64,000 nt of DNA from Pandoraea sp. PE-S2T-3 (GCF_002179965.1 NZ_NGUQ01000018.1:558001-622000), one strand, 5' to 3'; shown: positions 48,365 through 56,864, counted from the stretch's first letter. Numbers and translations are program-made. Notes: a model not told the origin generated them from the sequence alone.

Positions 48365-49219
48365 TCACGCGAAGCGGCGCAATCTCGTGACACAGTTCGG
48401 CATCATGTTGGCGACATAGATATCGCCCCGCGCATCGACGGCAAGACCATGACCGATCGCGCCGAATGTTCGGCAGCGCCCGATCAGTTGTCCGCTCGGC
48501 GTGTAGGCGCAGAGGCGCGGTGTCTGATCGGTCACATAGAGAACGCCGTCGTGACCGATGGCGATGGCGGTCGGCAAATGCAGTCCGCTAATTTCACCGC
48601 ACCATTCGCCGTCGAAAGAGAAGCATTGCACGCGATGATTCTCGCGATCCACGACCCATGCCCGATCCTCCGCGTCGATGGCGATCGCATGCGGATTGCT
48701 GAAGCGCCCGCGCTCGCCCCCGATGCCGCCCCAACTGCGAAGATGTCGCCCTTGTGACGAGAATCGGTGAACGTGCGAATTGCCATAGCCGTCCGAGACC
48801 CAGATCTCGCCGCTAGACGTCACCGCGACGCCGGTCGGATGGTTGAACGGCTCGCGCCATCTCGGCTCGTCCGCGATGCCCAGGGTGATATCGAGTCCAC
48901 CATCGGCATCGAAGCGATGCACGCAGTGCCGATCCGAATCCACAAGATGCAGTCGTCCTTGCGAATCGAAGCAAGCGCTATGACCGTGTGTCGTGGCGTC
49001 GTACTGCCAGTGGCCACGCGCCTGACCATCGTCGCCAAACCATCTCACGACAGGATCGCCACGCATGATCAGTGCAACGCCTAGCGTCGGGTGAATCGCA
49101 ACATCGGAGACAAACGCGCGGCTCAGATCCTCCCCGGAAAACGGTGCAACGTCGACGTGATAGCGGCGCGCCCCCAACACCACGACACGCGCTTCACTAC
49201 ACGCGGGTGCGGCGGTCAT
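48365..49219 (-). CDS. NHL-repeat beta-propeller protein
   Basis: 284 residues built from NHL repeats: HSACFDSQGRLHLVDSDRHC, PTGVAVTSSGEIWVSDGYGN, PHAIAIDAEDRAWVVDRENH and PTAIAIGHDGVLYVTDQTPR are four clear copies, giving a six-bladed propeller. It resembles peptidyl-alpha-hydroxyglycine lyase-like and other NHL proteins. There is no signal peptide, so it is probably cytoplasmic. ATG 49219 overlaps the flavin-reductase stop (ATGA). Last gene of the operon; it could be a lyase, hydrolase or binding scaffold. Confidence 0.85.
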   Translation of the reverse strand: MTAAPACSEARVVVLGARRYHVDVAPFSGEDLSRAFVSDVAIHPTLGVALIMRGDPVVRWFGDDGQARGHWQYDATTHGHSACFDSQGRLHLVDSDRHCVHRFDADGGLDITLGIADEPRWREPFNHPTGVAVTSSGEIWVSDGYGNSHVHRFSSQGRHLRSWGGIGGERGRFSNPHAIAIDAEDRAWVVDRENHRVQCFSFDGEWCGEISGLHLPTAIAIGHDGVLYVTDQTPRLCAYTPSGQLIGRCRTFGAIGHGLAVDARGDIYVANMMPNCVTRLRRFA

Positions 49220-49905
49220 GCGTCGCCCCCTTTGACAGCCTCACCGCGCGGGCGGGTGCTCTCCTGTCGTGTCACCAGATCTGCCAGTGTCTTGTAGCGG
49301 GTCAACGTGAAGGTATCGCTTGCGGCATTCACGAATTCGCCACCGCCCAGTCGGCCAATCGGCTTCAGTTCACGCAGGTTCACCTGATGCGTCGCCGGAT
49401 CGAGCAAGGCATCGTCAACATGCGCGGCCAGCACTGTGCCGAGGACAACCCACCCGCCCCCGGGGGCTGCGCTGATCTCGATGATGTCGCGCACAGCGCA
49501 CTCAAACGCCACGCTGGCCTCCAGCACGCGCGGCGGCCGCACCCGAGACGACGCAACCGGTGTCACGCCCGCCAGCTCGAACTCCGACTCACCGGGCGGC
49601 AGCGGTGCCGCCGAAAGATTCACGGCCTCGATACACGAGGCACTCGCCACGTTCACGACGAACTCCGGCACCGTTTCGATGTTACGTAGCGTGTCCTTCT
49701 TGCGCATCGGCGGCGGTGGCACGACTGGACAGAACAGCACCGTCATCGGCACACAACACACGCCCATGAAGTACGCATACGGCGCAAGATTCGGCCGTCC
49801 CTGCCCATCGATCGTACTCACCCAGGCAATGGGGCGCGGCAGTATCGTGCTCATCATGAAGTTGTAGATGCGGGCTTCGTCGAGTGTCGCGGGATCTATC
49901 TGCAT
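49216..49905 (-). CDS. Flavin-reductase-like FMN-binding protein
   Basis: 229 residues from ATG 49905 (AGAGG upstream). The split-barrel fold of the flavin reductase-like domain shows in YNFMMSTILPRPIAWVSTID (substrate loop), PYAYFMGVCCVPMTVLFCP and KKDTLRNIETVPEFVVNVAS. Members either reduce FMN for a partner or act directly on substrates. An ATG at 49929 is in frame but has no better site. Three copies of an 11-bp repeat lie just upstream (49940-49972). Confidence 0.88.
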   Translation of the reverse strand: MQIDPATLDEARIYNFMMSTILPRPIAWVSTIDGQGRPNLAPYAYFMGVCCVPMTVLFCPVVPPPPMRKKDTLRNIETVPEFVVNVASASCIEAVNLSAAPLPPGESEFELAGVTPVASSRVRPPRVLEASVAFECAVRDIIEISAAPGGGWVVLGTVLAAHVDDALLDPATHQVNLRELKPIGRLGGGEFVNAASDTFTLTRYKTLADLVTRQESTRPRGEAVKGGDA

Positions 49906-49939
49906 GAGGCCTCTCGATACGCGCGGCATGCGCAATACG

Positions 49940-49972
49940 TGCTTGGAAGGTGCTTGATGCGTGCTTGATGCG
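49940..49972. repeat. 11-bp tandem repeat between the DAO-like and flavin-reductase genes
   Basis: TGCTTGATGCG occurs twice in tandem (49951-49961, 49962-49972), preceded by the diverged copy TGCTTGGAAGG (49940-49950). It lies in one of the two non-overlapping junctions of the operon. Confidence 0.7.
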
Positions 49973-49979
49973 TGCGTGG

Positions 49980-50933
49980 TCAAGTCGTCACTGGTTCTCC
50001 CATCAGGCGAAGTACCTGATTGGCACATCCCCACGACAGGGTGAAACCACCGCCGCCGTGACCGTAGTTGTGAAGCAATCCGCCATGCGTGCCATCGCGC
50101 TCTACGCGCGCAGCTCGCCGCATCGGGCGGAAGCCAACACGGACGTCGATGAGATCCAGTGAGGCAACCCCGGCGCAAAGACGCGCGCATCGCCGAACGA
50201 TATCGCCGACCTGTCGCTCGCCGATGACCGTTGACGTCATATCGGGGTCTGCGGTCCCGCCGAGGATGATGTCGTGACGTCGCTCAACCACGTAGGTCGG
50301 TCGCAGCGGATCGGCGTCGTCGACGAAGCACCCGTGCACCGCGTCGTGACGCATCGCCCGTAGCACCACAGCGCGTGACAGCGACAACTCACGGTCGCCG
50401 AAGGCCACGCCGCCGTAACCGCAGCAATTCACCACGTAGTCGGCGTCATCAAGCAAAGTGGCCGGGTCACTGACTCGCGCGAGGACAAACCTTCCACCGA
50501 GATCAAGAAACATGTCCATCAGGTAACCGAGATAGGTGCCGGTATCGGCGACGGGTACCTCCATGCGATAGGCGCAGGCATAGCGGGACGGCACGTCCGC
50601 ACGCAGTCGCATGACGCTCGGCACGCACGCTGACCACCATGGCGTGCCCGCATCGCGCTCGAAGTATTCCGTGAGTGGCCGCATGACGACACCCGACGCG
50701 ACATCGTCAGACAGGCGCGCCATCTCCGCATAGGTCTGACGGGCGTTTTCGAGATAGACGAGATCGGGAGCCTGATAAAACGGATGCCAGATCGCGGCGG
50801 CCAATGCAGAGGTCGTCTGCGCCGGCGCTTCCGCCGCATGAATTGCCACGTCGCAACCGGCCATCGATAGCGTCACGGCAGTGGTGAGGCCGCTGACGCC
50901 CGCACCGACGACGATGACGCGCCGGCGCGTCAC
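49980..50933 (-). CDS. D-amino-acid-oxidase-like FAD-dependent oxidoreductase
   Basis: 317 residues from GTG 50933, which overlaps the ThrC-like stop (GTGA). The Rossmann FAD motif is VIVVGAGVSGLTTAVTLSMAG (G10, G12, G15). AAIWHPF, the substrate-side DVRVGFRPMRR and the terminal HNYGHGGGGFTLSWG are signatures of the DAO/DASPO family. It probably oxidises a D-amino acid or secondary amine to an imine with O2. The carboxylate-binding Arg lies in GFRP. Confidence 0.9.
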   Translation of the reverse strand: MTRRRVIVVGAGVSGLTTAVTLSMAGCDVAIHAAEAPAQTTSALAAAIWHPFYQAPDLVYLENARQTYAEMARLSDDVASGVVMRPLTEYFERDAGTPWWSACVPSVMRLRADVPSRYACAYRMEVPVADTGTYLGYLMDMFLDLGGRFVLARVSDPATLLDDADYVVNCCGYGGVAFGDRELSLSRAVVLRAMRHDAVHGCFVDDADPLRPTYVVERRHDIILGGTADPDMTSTVIGERQVGDIVRRCARLCAGVASLDLIDVRVGFRPMRRAARVERDGTHGGLLHNYGHGGGGFTLSWGCANQVLRLMGEPVTT

Positions 50934-52210
50934 GGACGGCTCCGCATCGGCACGTCGATCGTGTCACCGGGGCTGATGGATGGCGCGAAAGCACCAAGGT
51001 CTGTCGCGGTGGCCCCCACATCACACGCCACACGCGCACAAGCGTGCGGATCCTTCAGACCACTCCCCGTCCCCAGCAAGACCACGCGCGCACCCGGCTC
51101 AATTCTCCCGCAGGCAATGGCGTCGCTGAGTGCCGCGTGCCCGGCAGCGGCCGATGGCTCGAACCACAAGCCATAGCGCTGCGACAGAATTTGCGACGAG
51201 GCCATGATCTGCGCGTCAGTTACGACGACGCACTCACCTTGCGTCATTCGTAACGCTTGCAACGCCGCCAGATGGTCACGCGGACGAGACACCGAACGAC
51301 TGTCCGCCACCGTATTCGGCGTGACAGGCGTCGGCGACGACGGCAGTGCGCCGGACGCCCCGGACGCCCCGCTAACGAGCCAATCATGCGCGATGCTGTG
51401 CGAACTGCTGGCCTGCGCGGCGAGCAAGCGAGGCACGCGTGTCGTAATGCCCAAGGCGAAAAGGTCGAGAAACCCCGTAGCGATACCCGAAAGAATATTG
51501 CCGTCTCCGGTCGGCACCACCACCCAGTCGGGCACGTCCCAACCAAGCGCTTCCGCAATCTCGAACGCACACGTCTTCTTGCCTTCCCGGGTGAACGGAT
51601 TGAACCCCGTATTGCGGCAACACACCTCCGGCGCGTCGGCCATGCTGATAGCGACATCGAAAGCGTGGTCGTAGGTGCCATCGATGACCTGCACCTGTGC
51701 GCCATAGGCGCGTATCTGCGCGAGCTTGGCGTACGGCGTGTGCCTGGGTACCACCACGGTCGCAGGCATTTGCTGCGAAGCCGCGATACATGCGAGCGAC
51801 GCACCGGCATTGCCCGTCGATGCCGCCACCACCTGCGTGCACCCAAGCCATCTGGCGGCCGCAAGCACCAACTCCGTTGCGCGGTCCTTGAGTGAGCCGC
51901 TCGGATTACGGCTGTCGTCCTTCACCCAAAGATGCACGCCGTCGTCGGCACCTAACGAGAGCAACGGCGTGTCACCCACGGCGAGACGGCTCGACCAACG
52001 CGACGATATCGGCAAGAGCGGTTCGTAACGCCACATGCCCGTTCCGCAAAAGGAAGCGACGATGTCGGCCGCCGAAGGTTGCTCGTCCACCCCGCAACGA
52101 TTCCTCTCGATGCGCAGGTTGTGTCCGCACAGGGGGCATAGATAACAAATCGTGCCCCAGTCTTGCGGTTCGGCGCACCGCACACAAACGTACCGGTACG
52201 AGAACGTCAT
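50930..52210 (-). CDS. Threonine-synthase-like PLP enzyme with N-terminal zinc ribbon
   Basis: Fold-type II PLP enzyme of 426 residues. ATG 52210 overlaps the carbamoyltransferase stop (ATGA); a GTG at 52219 is also in frame. A small Cys-rich ribbon (C9-x2-C12 and C25-x2-C28) precedes the catalytic domain, as in archaeal-type threonine synthases. The PLP lysine is K108 in DSRNPSGSLKDRA. ASTGNAGASLACIAAS binds the cofactor phosphate. A Ser/Pro/Thr-rich insertion (about residues 285-315) is unusual. In this operon a beta- or gamma-replacement on a diaminopropionate- or homoserine-type substrate is more likely than housekeeping threonine synthesis. Confidence 0.88.
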   Translation of the reverse strand: MTFSYRYVCVRCAEPQDWGTICYLCPLCGHNLRIERNRCGVDEQPSAADIVASFCGTGMWRYEPLLPISSRWSSRLAVGDTPLLSLGADDGVHLWVKDDSRNPSGSLKDRATELVLAAARWLGCTQVVAASTGNAGASLACIAASQQMPATVVVPRHTPYAKLAQIRAYGAQVQVIDGTYDHAFDVAISMADAPEVCCRNTGFNPFTREGKKTCAFEIAEALGWDVPDWVVVPTGDGNILSGIATGFLDLFALGITTRVPRLLAAQASSSHSIAHDWLVSGASGASGALPSSPTPVTPNTVADSRSVSRPRDHLAALQALRMTQGECVVVTDAQIMASSQILSQRYGLWFEPSAAAGHAALSDAIACGRIEPGARVVLLGTGSGLKDPHACARVACDVGATATDLGAFAPSISPGDTIDVPMRSRP

Positions 52211-53283
52211 GCCAGACACCCCGGATTGAGCAGATGTGCCATCACGGCATTTTGCGCATGAAGGCGATTCGTCGCTTGTTGGAATACCCAGGATTGCGGC
52301 CCGTCGATGACCTCATCCGTCACTTCCTGCCCACGATCCGCAGGGAGGCAATGGAGGTACCCCGCATCGGGGGCGGCATGTCGCAGAACTTGTTCATCAA
52401 CGCACCAGTCGCGATGCCGCTCGAACGCCGCAAGCATGGCGCGTTCATCCACCGCATCGCCGTGGCGCGTTGGCAGATGCGCAAGGCTGCACCACGATTT
52501 CGCATAGACGGCGTGCGCATCGGTCACACCATCAAGCAAGTCGTGCGTCACCCGCACGTTAGCGCCCGTCTGGTTCGCGAACTGTGTCGCTGCCTGCATG
52601 ATCACGGGATCCAGTGCGAACTCAGGGGGATGCGCAAGCGTCACGTCCATGCCCGATTTCACGGCCGCAAGCAGCAAACTTTGCGGCACGGCGACGGGCT
52701 TGTGCCAGCTTCCCGAATACGCCCAACTGATGCAGAGTCTGCGCCCCGTCAGGCCACCGAGTTGTTCGCGTAACGTCATGACGTCAGCCAGTGCCTGGCA
52801 CGGATGAAAGCGATCGCACTCCAGGTTGATCACCGGCACGCTGGCCCATCGTGCGAAGGCTTCCAGATGCCGATGGGCGCCGCCATACACCCAGCCGGCG
52901 GGCTCGCCATACATCCGGATGGCAATCGCATCACCGTACGACGACAGCACGCGGGCCACGTCCGCGATACGCTCCGTCGAGTACGGAATCTCTCCTTCGG
53001 GTAACGCAGGTGTGTAGATGCCGTTGTGCGGATCCAGCATGACGGCATGCCCGCCCATGCGGGACAGGCCGGTCTGAAAGCTGCTGCGCGTGCGCAGCGA
53101 TGCGTTGTAGAAAAGGAAGTAGATGGTTCGTCCGCGCAACGCGAACTCAGTTTGCCGAGGGTAGCGGCGCTTGAAGTCGAGTGCCGCATTAAGCAACGCG
53201 CGGTAGTCCGCCGGACTCATCGTCAAGTCGGGGGCAAGCCAGCCAGAAGTCACGGATATCTCCTTGTCGATGCTCGCCGTCAT
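52207..53283 (-). CDS. Carbamoyltransferase of the N-acetylornithine/YgeW type
   Basis: 358 residues from ATG 53283. The carbamoyl-phosphate loop is S62-L-R-T-R66 (FYNASLRTRSSFQ), H160-P-C-Q is the second phosphate motif, and LHCLPADRG (HCLP) the third. SWAYSGSWHKPVAVPQSLL resembles N-acetylornithine carbamoyltransferases more than ordinary ArgF. A role on the beta-amino group of diaminopropionate, giving a ureido-alanine, has precedent in viomycin-type pathways. It could instead be an inhibitor-resistant OTCase, as in phaseolotoxin producers. It lies 89 nt downstream of the AurF-like gene. Confidence 0.88.
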   Translation of the reverse strand: MTASIDKEISVTSGWLAPDLTMSPADYRALLNAALDFKRRYPRQTEFALRGRTIYFLFYNASLRTRSSFQTGLSRMGGHAVMLDPHNGIYTPALPEGEIPYSTERIADVARVLSSYGDAIAIRMYGEPAGWVYGGAHRHLEAFARWASVPVINLECDRFHPCQALADVMTLREQLGGLTGRRLCISWAYSGSWHKPVAVPQSLLLAAVKSGMDVTLAHPPEFALDPVIMQAATQFANQTGANVRVTHDLLDGVTDAHAVYAKSWCSLAHLPTRHGDAVDERAMLAAFERHRDWCVDEQVLRHAAPDAGYLHCLPADRGQEVTDEVIDGPQSWVFQQATNRLHAQNAVMAHLLNPGCLA

Positions 53284-53372
53284 TGCGGCGCGAAGCTGCT
53301 GTTCATATGCCGCCTTTGGTGCGGATTCGCACGCGTCGCGGATGGGTGGCTATCGGTGTGGACGTGCGTGAT

Positions 53373-54329
53373 TCAGGGCAGGTGCCATCGGCTTGCGCGC
53401 CGGGCGAACGTTTCGGAACACGACATGCCCAGTCGTTCGAAGAGACGGCGGGGTACGAGCGCCGCCTCCATCATCTGCACGCCGATATCCAACGGATCCG
53501 CACTCTCTCGAATCACCCTGTCGGCAATGACTTCCTCAAGACCGACGGCACAGAGATGGTCTCGCCACGTCGGTAACTCCGGCGCGAGAAACGCCATCAT
53601 CAATTCGGGAATCAGCGCGTCGAGAAACTCGCGTTCTGTGCAAGACAGTGTCGGCACCCACTCGCTGACGAAACGTACGAAGGCCGCCTGATGCCGCATT
53701 TCGTCGGACGCGTGGTCGGCCAACAGGACACGGACCGGTGGATAGACATCGTCCGACGCGCCCGCTCGTCGCAACGTGCCGGTAATCAGCGTTTCGGTGA
53801 CCGATGCCGCCGCCATGATGGCCAGACCTCGGTAGGCCTGGGGCGCGGTCTCGCACAGTGACAGCACGCGAATGACAGCGAGAGACGGCCCTTGCGAGAG
53901 CACGTGCCCTGACTGCCTCTGCACATCGCGCCGGAACCGCGCCATCATCCAGGTGTGGAATCCTTCGTCGGTGTAGATCGCCAGCAAATCCTCCCGATGC
54001 AGCGATGCAATACCGGGCACATCGAGCATGAATTCGACGGCGCGGTTGACGATGTGCAATTCGACGCGCTCCGTCTTGTTCAGATAATCCGCCAGACGCA
54101 GCGCGCTCAACTGCTGCCGCGCGGACTGTCCCAATTCACAAACACACGGATGCGTCGCGTAGGGCATGAGCGACACATTGAAAAAGAGGTGATCCGGCTG
54201 AAGTGGCGGGAACGGCACTTCGCCGGACGCGCGGCGCACGGTTGCCACGTCGTGCCACGGCCGCGACGTAACGTCGCGCGCGTCGCATGCCCGGTGAGCA
54301 TCGTCGACGGACCTCGGGGTCTCAGCCAT
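53373..54329 (-). CDS. AurF-family diiron N-oxygenase
   Basis: Ferritin-like diiron enzyme of 318 residues. All seven metal-ligand positions of AurF are present with near-identical spacing: E90, E122-x2-H125, E179, H206-x3-E210-x2-H213 (DEGFHTW, SVTETLI, DHASDEMRHQAAF). AurF and CmlI oxidise aryl amines to nitro groups, and related enzymes act on aliphatic amines, so this one probably N-hydroxylates or further oxidises an amine made by the operon. It overlaps the PurA-like gene by 8 nt. Electrons could come from the flavin-reductase-like protein. Confidence 0.9.
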   Translation of the reverse strand: MAETPRSVDDAHRACDARDVTSRPWHDVATVRRASGEVPFPPLQPDHLFFNVSLMPYATHPCVCELGQSARQQLSALRLADYLNKTERVELHIVNRAVEFMLDVPGIASLHREDLLAIYTDEGFHTWMMARFRRDVQRQSGHVLSQGPSLAVIRVLSLCETAPQAYRGLAIMAAASVTETLITGTLRRAGASDDVYPPVRVLLADHASDEMRHQAAFVRFVSEWVPTLSCTEREFLDALIPELMMAFLAPELPTWRDHLCAVGLEEVIADRVIRESADPLDIGVQMMEAALVPRRLFERLGMSCSETFARRASRWHLP

Positions 54330-55824
54330 GCGTTACCGCCCGAGGCACGACGGCGCAGGACGGCACCCTAGGCTTGTCCCCGTCCAGCAACAACATGCTC
54401 GCCCGCTCCGGCCCGAGTCCGACGCCGGCGAGCGCCGCGCCGATGTGCCGTTCGACAAAATCGATGAAGCCACCCAGCGCAGCATCCAGATGCCCTTCGC
54501 GCCCGTGCGACAACGATCGTTCGGTCAATCCCGGATAGATCAGCACGTCGGGAATTCGCTCACTCGGCAGGACATCGCGGTGCACGCGCATCGGCACGCC
54601 CTGGTATGACGACTGAAGATAGTGGGCCAGACAGTCCACCTTGTTCAGATAGACACGGTCGACACCATGCGCCTTGACGACTTCGCGCAACTGCGCAAGG
54701 TCAAGCATGCCGATTCGGCGCGGGCGTCCGGTGCCAGTACCGTATTCACCCGTCAGCATGCGCAGCGCGGCACCGATATCGAACGGATCATTCGAGCGTA
54801 AAAGCGTATCGGGTGAAAAGTGCTCATGCTCATGCGCCACGCCGATGTGCTTTTCCGCAGCTTCCCGGCAGTACTGCGCAGAACGCTCACCGCCCAGCTC
54901 CGAGGGAAACGGGCCACGCCCGACACGGGACATGATCGCCTTCGCCACGCCAATCGTCCTGCGGTGGTACTTCGGGGAGAGATCACCGCCCACATACGCG
55001 TAGGCGGGCACCGTATGACTCGATGTCACGTATGGCTGGCTCCCATCCACGACATCGAGCAACACGGATTGCGCCCCCTCGAACAGGACACGCGCGCCCT
55101 GCTTCACACGTCTCGTCAGCCAGCTACGGTCGACTTCCACGTGTGGACGTAATTTCGTCATGACGGCAGGCAGGCGCAGCAGCAGATCCGACATCTCGGC
55201 GACCCACGGCGATGTACCGCCATCGGCATTGATCATGCCCGTCAGCACCCGGCGCATCGCCGCCACCGTCTCTGTCTCGTTGTCGAGCAGATCGCAGAGC
55301 ATGAAATTGACCCGTGTGTCATTGCGAACGCGAAGTGCACGGTCGGCATAGCAAGGTCCGATGCCGTTGCCGGTGGTGCCGATGGTCGCGCTGCCGCGTC
55401 GATCGAGCGCAATGTGGTGCGGTTGCACGACGGCCGCGCGTGCACTGATATGCAAGCGGCCATCAAGGTCGATGCCCATCTCGCGCAGTTGCTCGATCTC
55501 GTCGGCCAGTTTCCATGGATTGAGTGCGCACCCGGAGCCGATGTACAACACCGCGTGCGGGTGAAACACACCCGATGGCAGTTGCTTTAAGGCGATGCGA
55601 CCGAGCGGTGTGTCGATGGTGTGTCCCGCGTTGGCGCCGCCATTAAAGCGAGCGATCACGTCGTACCCGGGAGCGAGCACGTCGATGATCTTCGCCTTGC
55701 CTTCGTCACCGTATTGCAGACCGACGAGTACGTCGGCATACCCGATAGCATCGATGGCATTAGTGGTGTCGGTGGTGTCGGTGGACGTCGTGGAGGAAGG
55801 CGGGGAACAGGAAGCAGAAGTCAT
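54322..55824 (-). CDS. Divergent adenylosuccinate synthetase paralogue
   Basis: 500 residues, PurA fold. The P-loop reads QYGDEGKAK (usual WGDEGKGK), with the catalytic Asp (D40) and His (H68, NGGANAGHT) kept. GTTGNGIGPCY, FEGAQSVLLD and the guanine motif LNKVD are present. Differences from housekeeping PurA: Q-G-G-H-N to N-G-G-A-N, GAQG to GAQS, and the aspartate-binding loop ATTGR to TGTGR (residues 363-367). The 28-residue Ser/Thr/Asp-rich leader holds a short DNA repeat. A housekeeping purA should exist elsewhere. Either a tailoring ligase or a resistant target copy. Confidence 0.9.
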   Translation of the reverse strand: MTSASCSPPSSTTSTDTTDTTNAIDAIGYADVLVGLQYGDEGKAKIIDVLAPGYDVIARFNGGANAGHTIDTPLGRIALKQLPSGVFHPHAVLYIGSGCALNPWKLADEIEQLREMGIDLDGRLHISARAAVVQPHHIALDRRGSATIGTTGNGIGPCYADRALRVRNDTRVNFMLCDLLDNETETVAAMRRVLTGMINADGGTSPWVAEMSDLLLRLPAVMTKLRPHVEVDRSWLTRRVKQGARVLFEGAQSVLLDVVDGSQPYVTSSHTVPAYAYVGGDLSPKYHRRTIGVAKAIMSRVGRGPFPSELGGERSAQYCREAAEKHIGVAHEHEHFSPDTLLRSNDPFDIGAALRMLTGEYGTGTGRPRRIGMLDLAQLREVVKAHGVDRVYLNKVDCLAHYLQSSYQGVPMRVHRDVLPSERIPDVLIYPGLTERSLSHGREGHLDAALGGFIDFVERHIGAALAGVGLGPERASMLLLDGDKPRVPSCAVVPRAVTHG

Positions 55825-56864
55825 GCGCGTTGCATATCGTAAAAAAAGCGGGGAATCGGGGCTTGTTGCGCGGCCAGACGGTCGTAGACCCAGCGGCCAA
55901 CAGCGATGTCGAGAATGCCCATGCCGAACGGCGAAAACACGATGGGGCGATCGCGCGCCGGAGCGTCGCCACCGCTCAGCAGATGGGGAAGCGATGTCGT
56001 GACGAAGCGGCGGTGTCCGGTTGCCATCTCGGCGCGGTGCAACGACGTCATCGCCCGCAGGCAGTGCTCGATATCATCCACAACGTTGTGGGCTTCGAGG
56101 ATCACTGACGGTGCGAGATCACGCAGCGATAGGTGCAACACCACCGGGCAATGTGAAAACCAATCCGGGTTGTCGACGTAGGGGACGGAGGCCGTCGTCG
56201 TAAAGACCACGACGTCCGCCTGTCGAATGGCCTGCTCGAGCGAGGCGGCCGTCTCAACTGCGTATCCAAGTTGCGACTGGATGCGTCCCGCCAGCATCGC
56301 CGCGTACGTCTCGTTCAAGTCATGCAGGATCACCCGTTCAATCGGCACTCTCGCCAGCGGCAAACCATCGGCAACGTGTCGTGCGATGAGCCCGGCACCG
56401 ACAAACGCGACGCGCACGGCGCGCGAAGTCTTTGGCTCACGCCCTACAAGACACCGCAGGGCGCTGATCGCGCTGGCCGCTGTACGCGCGGCACTGATGA
56501 TGCTCGCCTCCATGCAGGCCATCGGATAGCCCGTGACGGGATCGTTCAGAATCAGCACGGCCGACGCTCGCGGCATGCCGTGCGCGATGTTCTCGGGAAA
56601 ACTCGAAATCCATTTGATGCCGGTGATGCTGTTGCCAACATCGTCAGCGTCGGCATCGATGTGCGCCGGCAGCGCGATGATGCGATTTGAACGACCGTCG
56701 GGAAAGCGCAGGAATTGACTCTCCGGGTTGACGGTACGGCCGGCATGATGCGCGCGGTAAGCTGCCTCAACCGTATCCAGCACCGCACTCCGATGCTCAC
56801 GGACCACGGCGTGAACCTGCTCTCCGGTGAACACGCGGAATTGGGGAAGGGGTATCGCGTTCAT
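55821..56864 (-). CDS. SbnB-like dehydrogenase (ornithine cyclodeaminase superfamily)
   Basis: 347 residues from ATG 56864, which overlaps the SbnA-like stop (ATGA). NAD motif VAFVGAGLIARHVADG is at residues 153-168, the substrate Lys in SITGIKWISSFP (K84), and RASAVLILNDPVTGYPMACME matches SbnB. By homology it splits N-(1-amino-1-carboxyethyl)-glutamate with NAD+ and water to L-2,3-diaminopropionate and 2-oxoglutarate. It overlaps the PurA-like gene by 4 nt. An extension to 56936 is open but lies inside the previous gene. Confidence 0.9.
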   Translation of the reverse strand: MNAIPLPQFRVFTGEQVHAVVREHRSAVLDTVEAAYRAHHAGRTVNPESQFLRFPDGRSNRIIALPAHIDADADDVGNSITGIKWISSFPENIAHGMPRASAVLILNDPVTGYPMACMEASIISAARTAASAISALRCLVGREPKTSRAVRVAFVGAGLIARHVADGLPLARVPIERVILHDLNETYAAMLAGRIQSQLGYAVETAASLEQAIRQADVVVFTTTASVPYVDNPDWFSHCPVVLHLSLRDLAPSVILEAHNVVDDIEHCLRAMTSLHRAEMATGHRRFVTTSLPHLLSGGDAPARDRPIVFSPFGMGILDIAVGRWVYDRLAAQQAPIPRFFYDMQRA

